DNA from: an uncultured Flavobacteriaceae bacterium
Lineage (GTDB): Bacteria; Bacteroidota; Bacteroidia; Flavobacteriales; Flavobacteriaceae
Direction of reading: 5' to 3'
NCBI GenBank assembly: GCA_913065125.1
Contig: CAJYAG010000002.1
Location: forward strand, 682,001 to 746,000
Length of the DNA stretch: 64,000 nucleotides
Each line of letters starts with the position of its first letter. Position 1 is the first letter of the stretch. Made by a program: the position numbers and the translations under genes. The notes beneath the pieces are model-generated. The model had not been told where the DNA came from. It saw only the letters and a program-made list of their open reading frames with translations, and did not search any database. Shown one piece after another: positions 52,054-59,542 of this stretch.

Positions 52054-53412
52054 ATGAGTTCTAGAAGAGATTTTATAAAAAAATCGGCAATTATTGGTAC
52101 AGGAATAGCCATGTCTCCAAGTTTATCTTTTGCATCAAACAATCCTTATAAAGAAGAAAAATTAAAGGTAGGATTAATTGGTGTTGGTTTGCGAGGAACC
52201 AATCACTTAAGCAATGTGTTGTTAAGAGATGATGTTTTGGTCACTGCAATTTGTGATATTGATTCTAGAAGAATTAAAATGGCCTTAGATAGAATTGATA
52301 AAGCAGGAGAAAAAAAGCCTAAAATTTTTGGTAAAAACGATCTAGATTATAAGAATTTATTAGCATTAGATGATGTTGATGCTGTAATTATTTCTACACC
52401 TTGGTTGTGGCATACGCGTATGGCGAAAGACGCAATGTTGGCAGGAGTTTACGCAGGTTTAGAAGTTTCTGCGGCAAATACAATGGAAGAATGTTGGGAT
52501 TTGGTAAACACACACGAAGAAACAGGAACGCATATGATGATTCTTGAAAACGTAAATTATCGTAGAGATGTTTTGGCTGTTTTAAACATGGTAAAGCAAA
52601 ATGTATTTGGAGAATTGTTACATTTTAGATGTGGATATCAACACGATTTGCGTTTTGTAAAATTTAATGACGGAAAGTCTGCTTACGGAAAAGGAGTGGA
52701 GTTTGGAGAAAAAGGAATTTCAGAATCTGCTTGGAGAACACAACATTCATTATTAAGAAATGCAGATGTATATCCAACGCACGGAGTTGGACCAATGGCA
52801 ATAATGTGTGATGTAAACAGAGGAAATCGATTTATGTCACTAACATCTCATGCAACAAAAGCAAGAGGATTAAACAAATATATTGTTGATAACGGAGGAA
52901 AAGAACATCCAAATGCAAAATTAAAATGGAAGCAAGGAGATATTATTACATCAACCATAGAAACAACAAATGGCGAAACTATTATTGTAACTCACGATTG
53001 TAATTCGCCAAGACCGTATTCTTTAGGATTTAGAGTTCAAGGAACAGAAGGACTTTGGGAAAAAGATGGTGATAGAATGTATATTGAAGGAAAATCGGAG
53101 CCACATCGTTGGGACGAATCTAAAGAATGGTTAGAAAAATACGATCATCCACTTTGGAAAAAATTTGGAGAACACGCACAAGGTGCTGGCCATGGCGGAA
53201 TGGATTTCTTTGTGATTAATGCTTTTGTAGAATCGGCAAAACGTAATATTGCACCACCTTTAGATGCTTATGATGCTGCTGCTTGGAGCGCAATTACACC
53301 CCTTTCTGAAGCGTCAATTGAAAACAACGGAGCACCACAAGATTTTCCAGATTTTACACGCGGAATGTGGGTAAAACGCAAACCGTATAATTGGATGAAA
53401 GATTCGTATTAA
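52054..53412 (+). CDS. Gfo/Idh/MocA-type protein, glycoside hydrolase family 109-like
   Basis: This 452-residue protein starts with a Tat-type signal (SSRRDFIKKSAIIGTGIAMSPSLSFA), unusual for a Rossmann enzyme and typical of GH109 and related periplasmic oxidoreductases. The NAD loop is KVGLIGVGLRGTNHL (38-52), followed by DAVIISTPWLWHTRMAKDAMLAGV and HGVGPMAIMCDVNRG. GH109 enzymes cleave N-acetylgalactosaminides by an NAD-dependent redox mechanism. That activity is inferred from overall resemblance; another sugar substrate is possible. A bidirectional terminator follows. Confidence 0.82.
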   Translation: MSSRRDFIKKSAIIGTGIAMSPSLSFASNNPYKEEKLKVGLIGVGLRGTNHLSNVLLRDDVLVTAICDIDSRRIKMALDRIDKAGEKKPKIFGKNDLDYKNLLALDDVDAVIISTPWLWHTRMAKDAMLAGVYAGLEVSAANTMEECWDLVNTHEETGTHMMILENVNYRRDVLAVLNMVKQNVFGELLHFRCGYQHDLRFVKFNDGKSAYGKGVEFGEKGISESAWRTQHSLLRNADVYPTHGVGPMAIMCDVNRGNRFMSLTSHATKARGLNKYIVDNGGKEHPNAKLKWKQGDIITSTIETTNGETIIVTHDCNSPRPYSLGFRVQGTEGLWEKDGDRMYIEGKSEPHRWDESKEWLEKYDHPLWKKFGEHAQGAGHGGMDFFVINAFVESAKRNIAPPLDAYDAAAWSAITPLSEASIENNGAPQDFPDFTRGMWVKRKPYNWMKDSY

Positions 53413-53430
53413 TAAAATTTAATAGAAATA

Positions 53431-53460
53431 AAAACCTCAACTTTTTAGTTGAGGTTTTTT
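53431..53460. terminator. Bidirectional terminator between GH109-like gene and tRNA-Leu
   Basis: AAAACCTCAACT pairs perfectly with AGTTGAGGTTTT around a TTTT loop, with T-runs on the plus strand and on the minus strand complement, between convergent genes. Confidence 0.85.
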
Positions 53461-53461
53461 G

Positions 53462-53543
53462 TACTCGAGGTGGGAATCGAACCCACACTCCCGAAAGAAC
53501 TGGATTTTGAATCCAGCGCGTCTACCAATTCCGCCACTCGAGC
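53462..53543 (-). tRNA. tRNA-Leu(CAA)
   Basis: The minus strand reads as a class II tRNA of 82 bases: acceptor GCTCGAG against CTCGAGT (one G-T pair at the end), D-loop with AATTGGTAGACG, anticodon stem CTGGA/TCCAG around TTCAAAA (anticodon CAA), a long variable arm near TTCTTTCGGGAGT, and T-arm GTGGGTTCGATTCCCAC. It decodes UUG. No CCA is encoded at the 3' end. It is divergent from prs. Confidence 0.95.
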
Positions 53544-53619
53544 AAAATATCGGATTGCAAATTTAAAAAATAAAATCAGTATTAAAGCAAAAAAAACAAC
53601 TCATCTCATTAAATATTTT

Positions 53620-53627
53620 TATTTTTG
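53620..53627 (+). promoter_or_regulatory. -7 box upstream of prs
   Basis: TATTTTTG is a full TAnnTTTG match 39 bases before the prs ATG (53667). Confidence 0.5.
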
Positions 53628-53666
53628 CAGCACACAACACACTAACTTATAACAAAACACAACTAA

Positions 53667-54608
53667 ATGCCTTCAAGTCAATTAAATCCAAAGATATTTG
53701 CCTGTTCTCAAAGTGTAGAATTAGCAGAAAAAATAGCCAAAGAATATGGCGTAGAATTAGGTAAAGTAACAGTGACTCATTTTAGTGATGGGGAATTTCA
53801 GCCAGCTTTTGAAGAATCTATACGTGGAAGACGCGTTTTTATTATAGGTTCTACGTTTCCAACAGCAGATAATTTGATGGAAATGTTGCTAATGATAGAT
53901 GCTGCAAAAAGAGCATCGGCAAGACACGTAACTGCAGTAATGCCTTATTTTGGTTGGGCAAGGCAAGACAGAAAAGACAAACCAAGAGTTGCTATTGGCG
54001 CAAAATTAGTTGCTAATTTAATTCAAGCAGCGGGAGCAACAAGAATTATGACGATGGATTTACATGCAGATCAAATTCAAGGGTTTTTTGAAAAACCAGT
54101 AGATCATTTATTTGCATCAACAATTTTTTTACCTTACGTAAAATCACTTGGACTAGAAGATTTAATGATTGCATCTCCAGATATGGGTGGATCTAAAAGA
54201 GCGTATGCATATTCTAAATACTTAGATTCTGATGTAGTAATTTGTTATAAGCAACGTAAAAAAGCCAACGTAATTTCTCATATGGAATTGATTGGTGAAG
54301 TAACGGGTAAAGATGTAATTTTGGTTGATGATATGATTGATACCGGAGGAACACTAGCTAAAGCTGCCGATTTAATGATGGAAAGAGGCGCGAAAAGTGT
54401 CCGAGCAATTTGTACACATCCATTGCTTTCTGGAACAGCAATTGAACGTATAGAAAAGTCAAGTTTAATCGAATTAATAGTGTCTGATACAATTCCTTTA
54501 AAAAGGACAAGTTCTAAAATAAAAGTTGTATCTTGCGCCCCTTTATTCGCAGATGTTATGCACAAAGTCCAAGACAATACTAGCATCAGCGGACAATTTT
54601 TAATGTAA
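53667..54608 (+). CDS. prs: Ribose-phosphate pyrophosphokinase
   Basis: Prs makes PRPP from ribose-5-phosphate and ATP, the precursor of nucleotides, histidine, tryptophan and NAD. The 313 residues have the family opening (KIFACSQSVELAEKIAKEYG), HFSDGEFQPAFEESIRG, the ATP/Mg region MPYFGWARQDRKDKPR and the PRPP signature DVILVDDMIDTGGTLAKAA. The length is that of class I enzymes. It is followed by rplY 24 bases later, a common pairing in Bacteroidetes. Confidence 0.97.
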   Translation: MPSSQLNPKIFACSQSVELAEKIAKEYGVELGKVTVTHFSDGEFQPAFEESIRGRRVFIIGSTFPTADNLMEMLLMIDAAKRASARHVTAVMPYFGWARQDRKDKPRVAIGAKLVANLIQAAGATRIMTMDLHADQIQGFFEKPVDHLFASTIFLPYVKSLGLEDLMIASPDMGGSKRAYAYSKYLDSDVVICYKQRKKANVISHMELIGEVTGKDVILVDDMIDTGGTLAKAADLMMERGAKSVRAICTHPLLSGTAIERIEKSSLIELIVSDTIPLKRTSSKIKVVSCAPLFADVMHKVQDNTSISGQFLM

Positions 54609-54632
54609 ACAAATAATAATTAAATAAAAGTA

Positions 54633-55247
54633 ATGAAATCAATTACAATCAAAGGATCTCAAAGAGAAAGCGTAGGTAAAGTAGCAACGAAAGCCTTACG
54701 TAATGCTGGTCAGGTTCCTTGCGTTATATACGGAGGAGACAAACCATTGCATTTTTCAGCAGCAGAAATTGCATTTAAAAATCTTGTGTATACTCCAAAC
54801 GTTTATACAGCAACGATTGAATTAGATGGTAAGAAAATAGCCGCTATTTTACAAGACATTCAGTTTCATCCAGTAACAGATAAAATCTTACATATAGATT
54901 TTTATCAATTATTTGATGATAAAGAAGTTACTATGGAAATCCCTGTACATTTAGTAGGGAAAGCACCGGGTGTTTTAAACGGAGGATCTTTACGTTTCCC
55001 AAAACGAAAATTAAGAGTAAAAGCATTACCAGGAAATTTGCCAGATTTTTTCAATGCAGATATTTCTAAATTGAAAATTGGAAGTAAGTTATTTGTTACA
55101 GATATTGATAGTAATAACTGTACATTTTTACATCCAGCAAACACAGTTGTTGTACAAGTAAGAATGTCTCGTAATGCAACTGCAGAAATCGAGGAGGATG
55201 AAGAAGAAACTGAAGCAGAAGGAGAAGCTCCAGCAGCAACAGAATAG
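54633..55247 (+). CDS. rplY: Ribosomal protein bL25 (general stress protein Ctc form)
   Basis: bL25 binds 5S rRNA. This is the long two-domain (TL5/Ctc-type) form of 204 residues: an N-terminal 5S-binding domain ([27 protein letters not shown]) and a beta-rich C-terminal domain ([20 protein letters not shown]), ending in a highly acidic tail of Glu/Asp and Ala ([16 protein letters not shown]). It lies between prs and pth, the order found in many bacteria. Confidence 0.95.
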   Translation: MKSITIKGSQRESVGKVATKALRNAGQVPCVIYGGDKPLHFSAAEIAFKNLVYTPNVYTATIELDGKKIAAILQDIQFHPVTDKILHIDFYQLFDDKEVTMEIPVHLVGKAPGVLNGGSLRFPKRKLRVKALPGNLPDFFNADISKLKIGSKLFVTDIDSNNCTFLHPANTVVVQVRMSRNATAEIEEDEEETEAEGEAPAATE

Positions 55248-55268
55248 ATATAAAATATTCTAAATATT

Positions 55269-55300
55269 AAAAAAGCGTTACTTATTGTAGCGCTTTTTTT
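55269..55300 (+). terminator. Intrinsic terminator after rplY
   Basis: AAAAAAGCGtTAC and GTAgCGCTTTTTT pair with one mismatch around TTATT, then T-run, between rplY and pth. It may only partly stop read-through into pth. Confidence 0.82.
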
Positions 55301-55313
55301 ATTTTTGTAAAAT

Positions 55314-55880
55314 ATGAAGAAATTTTTAATTGTTGGTTTAGGGAATATCGGAGAAAAATATGAGAATACGCGTCATAATATTGGCTTCAAAATACTAGAT
55401 GAATTGGCAAAAGATTTTAAAGCTACTTTTGAAACGGATAAATTAGGAGACATTGCTGATTTTCGTTTTAAAGGAAGAACTTTTATTCTGCTAAAACCAA
55501 GCACATACATGAATTTGAGCGGAAAAGCAGTTAAATATTGGATGGATAAAGAGAAAATATCCATAGAAAATATTTTAATTGTTACAGATGATTTAAATAT
55601 CGATTTTGGAACCATCAGATTAAAAGGGAAAGGTTCTGCTGGCGGACATAATGGATTGAAAGATATTCAAGAAAAATTAAATACAACTACGTATCCACGA
55701 TTCCGATTTGGAGTTGGCGCAGATTATTCTAAAGGAAGACAAGTAGATTTTGTGCTAAGTAAATGGAGCAAAGAAGAAGAAAGTCAATTGATAGAAAGAT
55801 TGCCTGTTTCTTGTAATGTAATTACGTCTTTCGGAACTGTTGGAATGGCAAATACTATGAATACTTTTAACGGAAAGTGA
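55314..55880 (+). CDS. pth: Peptidyl-tRNA hydrolase
   Basis: Pth releases peptides from peptidyl-tRNAs dropped by ribosomes. The 188 residues have FLIVGLGNIGEKYENTRHNIGFKILD with the catalytic histidine in HNIGF, LLKPSTYMNLSGKAV, and DDLNIDFGTIRLKGKGSAGGHNGLKDI. The start ATG is 13 bases after the terminator, so pth may have its own start of transcription. Confidence 0.96.
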   Translation: MKKFLIVGLGNIGEKYENTRHNIGFKILDELAKDFKATFETDKLGDIADFRFKGRTFILLKPSTYMNLSGKAVKYWMDKEKISIENILIVTDDLNIDFGTIRLKGKGSAGGHNGLKDIQEKLNTTTYPRFRFGVGADYSKGRQVDFVLSKWSKEEESQLIERLPVSCNVITSFGTVGMANTMNTFNGK

Positions 55881-55954
55881 TATTTTTGTTAAAGTCTAAG
55901 CGAAGTATTTTAATAATTGTTACATTAAATTTTATTGTTTAATTATTAGATTGA

Positions 55955-56404
55955 CTAGTTATCACTAGCAAACCATTCTGCAAATGAAGTTTCTGTTTCT
56001 TGCAAACGCAACGAAAATAAGTTGATGTTTTTTGGCAATCTCTTTTTAATTTTTGAAGCAAAATCAATCACCATCATTTCACTGGTTGGCTGATAATCAA
56101 CCAAAATAACATGATGATCACGATCCTTTAATTCTTTTGCCAATTCGATATGTGGTGTGTTTTGGTTAAAAACTGTTGCATGATCAAATACATCAACAAT
56201 TTCTTCTTTCACAATTTTTTTTAAGTCAGAAAAATCAATCACCATACCATATTTAACCTGAGAACTGTCTGATATTGGTTTTCCAATGACGGTTACAGAA
56301 AGTTTGTAAGAATGTCCATGAACATTTTTACACTTGCCATCATAACCATACAATGCATGACCGGTTTCAAAATTGAATTGTTTTGTAATTCTTATTGTGC
56401 TCAT
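55955..56404 (-). CDS. queD: 6-carboxytetrahydropterin synthase (QueD/PTPS family)
   Basis: This 149-residue T-fold enzyme carries the zinc histidines H16 (FETGHALYG), H29 and H31 (NVHGHSYKL), the catalytic cysteine C25 (DGKCKN) and DHATVFN. Bacterial members are usually QueD, which makes 6-carboxytetrahydropterin for queuosine; a pterin synthase role is possible. A 28-codon membrane micro-ORF ends 4 bases before its start. Confidence 0.9.
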   Translation of the reverse strand: MSTIRITKQFNFETGHALYGYDGKCKNVHGHSYKLSVTVIGKPISDSSQVKYGMVIDFSDLKKIVKEEIVDVFDHATVFNQNTPHIELAKELKDRDHHVILVDYQPTSEMMVIDFASKIKKRLPKNINLFSLRLQETETSFAEWFASDN

Positions 56405-56408
56405 GTTA

Positions 56409-56495
56409 TTATCTTTTCTTTGCTTTAAACTTGTTGTAAAAATACATGATTGCTAATACGATTGCCAATCCTAAAAATAAATAATCTCCGCCCAT
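56409..56495 (-). CDS. Small single-pass membrane protein (28 residues)
   Basis: The ORF starts at ATG 56495 and ends at TAA 56409, 4 bases before queD, and reads MGGDYLFLGLAIVLAIMYF followed by YNKFKAKKR. A hydrophobic helix (about residues 5-20) plus a strongly basic end is the layout of a membrane-anchored small protein with the basic end in the cytoplasm. No function is known to me. The tight spacing to queD, and the lack of other use of this DNA, support translation. Confidence 0.55.
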   Translation of the reverse strand: MGGDYLFLGLAIVLAIMYFYNKFKAKKR

Positions 56496-56499
56496 AATT

Positions 56500-57267
56500 T
56501 TATTTTTTAAATTTTGATAACGCTTTTTTTGTGAAATTAGAAAGCACTAATTTTCCAGTAATTTCTGCTCTTACTAGTAATAAGTTATTCCAGTTTTGCG
56601 TTCCTTCCCAAAGCACTTTTTTCATCTCTGTTATGGCATCTGGATTGTAAGAGGCTAATTTTTCTGCTAAAATTTCAGTCTCTTTCGTCAGTTCGTTTTT
56701 GGTTTCAAAGACTTTTGCAAACAATCCTTTTTCTTTTGCCCAATACGCATTTTTCCATTCTGTTGCTGCCAACGTTAATTCTGCCAAACCAGCAACGCCA
56801 ATTTTTCTTTCAACAGCAGGAGCAATCACAAAAGGTCCGATTCCGATTGTTAATTCTGATAACTTTATTGAAGCAGCCTCGGTTGCCAACACATAATCAC
56901 AGGCAGCAATGATTCCAACGCCACCTCCAACTGCTTTTCCTTGTACGCTTCCAATAATCAATTTAGAACAGGTTCGCATCGCGTTGATTACATTTGCAAA
57001 TCCAGAAAAGAATTTTTTTCCGTCTTCAAAGTTATCAATGGCAACCAATTCATCAAAAGATGCGCCTGCACAAAATGCTTTTTCTCCTTCAGATTTTAAA
57101 ATGATAACATTCACTTCATCCACCATAGAAATACGTTGCAACTCTTTTGTTAATCGATCTAATAAAACACTCGGAAACGAATTACTTGCCGGATGACCAA
57201 ATTCTATTGTAGCAATTCTGTTTACAATATTGGTGTATAAACTTCCTTCAGTAGATTTCGTTGTCAT
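56500..57267 (-). CDS. Enoyl-CoA hydratase/isomerase family protein
   Basis: This crotonase-fold protein of 255 residues has the oxyanion-hole motifs KAFCAGASFDEL and GKAVGGGVGIIAACDYVLAT. It probably acts on an acyl-CoA in beta-oxidation or branched-chain degradation. The usual second catalytic Glu region reads SELTIGIGPFVIAPAVER, less canonical than in EchA1 and closer to methylglutaconyl-CoA hydratase or isomerase types. The exact substrate is undecided. Confidence 0.88.
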   Translation of the reverse strand: MTTKSTEGSLYTNIVNRIATIEFGHPASNSFPSVLLDRLTKELQRISMVDEVNVIILKSEGEKAFCAGASFDELVAIDNFEDGKKFFSGFANVINAMRTCSKLIIGSVQGKAVGGGVGIIAACDYVLATEAASIKLSELTIGIGPFVIAPAVERKIGVAGLAELTLAATEWKNAYWAKEKGLFAKVFETKNELTKETEILAEKLASYNPDAITEMKKVLWEGTQNWNNLLLVRAEITGKLVLSNFTKKALSKFKK

Positions 57268-57291
57268 AATATTGAGTATAAGTATTCAAAT

Positions 57292-58626
57292 TTACTGCTT
57301 TTGTGCAAGTGGAGAAAACTTTCTGTTAAATTTAAAAAATAAAAAAATACCTCTAAAAAACATCCAAACCGTAAAGGCAATCCAAATAGCATACAATTTA
57401 AAGTTTAAAGAATCGAAAAGTAACAGAGTCGGAATAAAACCAACTAAGGTTGCAAAAATTAATACATTTCTCAAGTATTTCATTTCTCCTAAACCTTTAA
57501 AGATCCCATCAAAAATAAAGGTCATAGCACACAATGGTTGCATCACTAAAATGACCCAAAACACTAGATAAAATTGTTCTAAAACAGCGGTTTCTTTGGT
57601 AAATAGTGTTCCGATTGACTTGTAGAAAATAACTCCTAAAAGAATAAAAGTACTCCCCAAAACAAAGGCGTATTTTAATAATTTTCTATTCAGTTTGATG
57701 AGAGTTTTATAATCTTTCTGACCCAATAACTTTCCCGATAAAATATTACCAACACTAGAGTATCCATCAATCATAAAAGCACCTAATAACCATAAATTTA
57801 AACCGATAATATAAGCCGCAATATATTCTTTGCCATAAGAAGTTGCATAGGCCGTTCCAAAATACAAGGCCAAGTTTAAAGCCAATGTCCTAATAAATAA
57901 ATTGAATATCATACCTAGTAATCGGTTTATTTCTGGATGTACTGGTAAGATAATTTTTAAAGGAATTGTGGTTTTTTTCAATAACAAAATTGCAGATAAA
58001 ACTGCCATTGTAATTTGCGCAATTACACTCGCATACGCTGCGCCTTTTATATACATTGCAGGTATAATGTCTGAAAACCCGTACACAAAAAGATAATCTA
58101 AAATAATGTTTAATATTGCGCCAGTGATTGCAATAATCATTGGGTAATAAGTGTTTTGTAAGCCTCTAAAAACTCCAAAAACTGCAAAGGTAAAAAGTGT
58201 AAATGGAAAGCCTAAAATCCGAATATTAAAATATTCAACACAGTATTCTAAAATAACTCCAGAAGCATTGTAAAATTTAAAAATGACTTCTGAAAACGGG
58301 TACGAAATAGCTATTACGAATACACTGAGTACAACAACAATTGTTATAGCTTGTGCTGGCAAGGATTTTATTTCACCTAATTTATTAGCTCCTAAATATT
58401 GAGAAATGATGGAAGAAATAGCGCTTCTAATTTGACCAAAAACCCAAACTAACATAGAAATAAACGCGCCCACAATTCCAACTGCGGCCAAAGATTCTAT
58501 CGCATTGTTTTCTATATTTCCAATGATTGCCGTATCGGTAATAGAAAGTAGTGGTTCTGCAATTCCGGCAACCAAAGCAGGAAAAGCCAATTTATTTATT
58601 TTTTTTAAGCTAATATCTGTTTTCAA
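57292..58626 (-). CDS. MATE-family efflux transporter
   Basis: This 444-residue protein has about 12 hydrophobic helices and the opening INKLAFPALVAGIAEPLLSITDTAIIG typical of DinF-type MATE transporters, which export drugs or metabolites using Na+ or H+. The reading frame opens with a TTG at 58626; no ATG is available upstream in frame. A full -7 box TATTTTTG on the minus strand at 58642-58635 would put the RNA start within a few bases of that codon, i.e. nearly leaderless. A start at a later ATG cannot be ruled out. Confidence 0.9.
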   Translation of the reverse strand: MKTDISLKKINKLAFPALVAGIAEPLLSITDTAIIGNIENNAIESLAAVGIVGAFISMLVWVFGQIRSAISSIISQYLGANKLGEIKSLPAQAITIVVVLSVFVIAISYPFSEVIFKFYNASGVILEYCVEYFNIRILGFPFTLFTFAVFGVFRGLQNTYYPMIIAITGAILNIILDYLFVYGFSDIIPAMYIKGAAYASVIAQITMAVLSAILLLKKTTIPLKIILPVHPEINRLLGMIFNLFIRTLALNLALYFGTAYATSYGKEYIAAYIIGLNLWLLGAFMIDGYSSVGNILSGKLLGQKDYKTLIKLNRKLLKYAFVLGSTFILLGVIFYKSIGTLFTKETAVLEQFYLVFWVILVMQPLCAMTFIFDGIFKGLGEMKYLRNVLIFATLVGFIPTLLLFDSLNFKLYAIWIAFTVWMFFRGIFLFFKFNRKFSPLAQKQ

Positions 58627-58634
58627 AATCGCTT

Positions 58635-58642
58635 CAAAAATA
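58635..58642 (-). promoter_or_regulatory. -7 box directly before the MATE gene
   Basis: On the minus strand the bases read TATTTTTG, a full match to TAnnTTTG, only 8 bases before the TTG start. Confidence 0.45.
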
Positions 58643-58745
58643 CTACTATTAATGTTCTTATAAATGATAAAAAAGAGAGATTTAAGAAAGTGCTTTTGCA
58701 GTTCATTTATTTTGTGTAATTTTCTCTAATCATAAAAAACCTTAC

Positions 58746-59540
58746 ATGAAAAATATACTTGTTCCAATCGGTTCTTCAGAAAACTCAATAAACACCTTGC
58801 AATATGCCATTGATTTAGCTTGCGAAATAGATGCAAATATTTTTGTGCTTAGGGCATATAATGTACAACCAAAAGCAGGAACAATTATAAATATTGATGG
58901 AATTTTAGAGCGTGAATCTAATTTGTACATGCGTTCTATAATTAATGCTGCAAATAGAAAAGGAAAAGATATTCAATTAATTACTGCGAAAGGAAATGTG
59001 TTAGATTCTATAGAATCTGTACAAAAAGAAATAGGAGTCGATTTAATTGTAATGGGGCCAAAAAGCAATTCTATAAAAGAAGAAGTTTTTTTAGGAAGCA
59101 CTTCTGGTAGTGTTGTAAAACAATCTAATATTCCTGTTTTAATTATTCCAGAAGCTTATGTTTTTAAACCAGTTAACTCTGTTTTAACAGCTTTTAAAAC
59201 AGGTATTGTAAACAAAAAGGATGTTTTAAAACCTTTACAATTTATAAAGGATAAATTCAATCCCGTGATTAATTTATTGTTGGTTAAAACACCAAGTTAT
59301 ACAGATGAAGATTTGATTTTAGATTCAGCATTAGAGAGTTTACAATCTTCGTTAACAATTACAGAAAACGCCACTACTTTTCAAGGAGTTTTAGAACATT
59401 TTCAATCTCATCAACCAGATATGTTGTGTGTTTTTAGACGTAAAAGGGGATTTTTCACAAAGCTGTGGGAAAAGAATACAATTCTAAAAGAAGAGTTTCA
59501 TTGTAATGTTCCTTTATTAGTTTTAGGAGGGAAGCAATAA
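58746..59540 (+). CDS. Universal stress protein
   Basis: This 264-residue protein has an N-terminal UspA domain (residues 1-140: NILVPIGSSENSINTLQYAIDLACE ... NIPVLIIPEAY) and a second, diverged half of similar length. The ATP-type loop reads VMGPKSNSIKEEVFLGSTSGSVV, which deviates from the G-x2-G-x9-G-[ST] pattern at the second glycine, so ATP binding is uncertain. The role is stress tolerance by family. It is divergent from the MATE gene and converges on the AddB-like gene, their stops being 2 bases apart. Confidence 0.88.
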   Translation: MKNILVPIGSSENSINTLQYAIDLACEIDANIFVLRAYNVQPKAGTIINIDGILERESNLYMRSIINAANRKGKDIQLITAKGNVLDSIESVQKEIGVDLIVMGPKSNSIKEEVFLGSTSGSVVKQSNIPVLIIPEAYVFKPVNSVLTAFKTGIVNKKDVLKPLQFIKDKFNPVINLLLVKTPSYTDEDLILDSALESLQSSLTITENATTFQGVLEHFQSHQPDMLCVFRRKRGFFTKLWEKNTILKEEFHCNVPLLVLGGKQ

Positions 59541-59542
59541 CT

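Noticed and set aside
53449..53652. ORF over the tRNA-Leu gene
   Set aside because: It is the complement of the tRNA and has no protein features.
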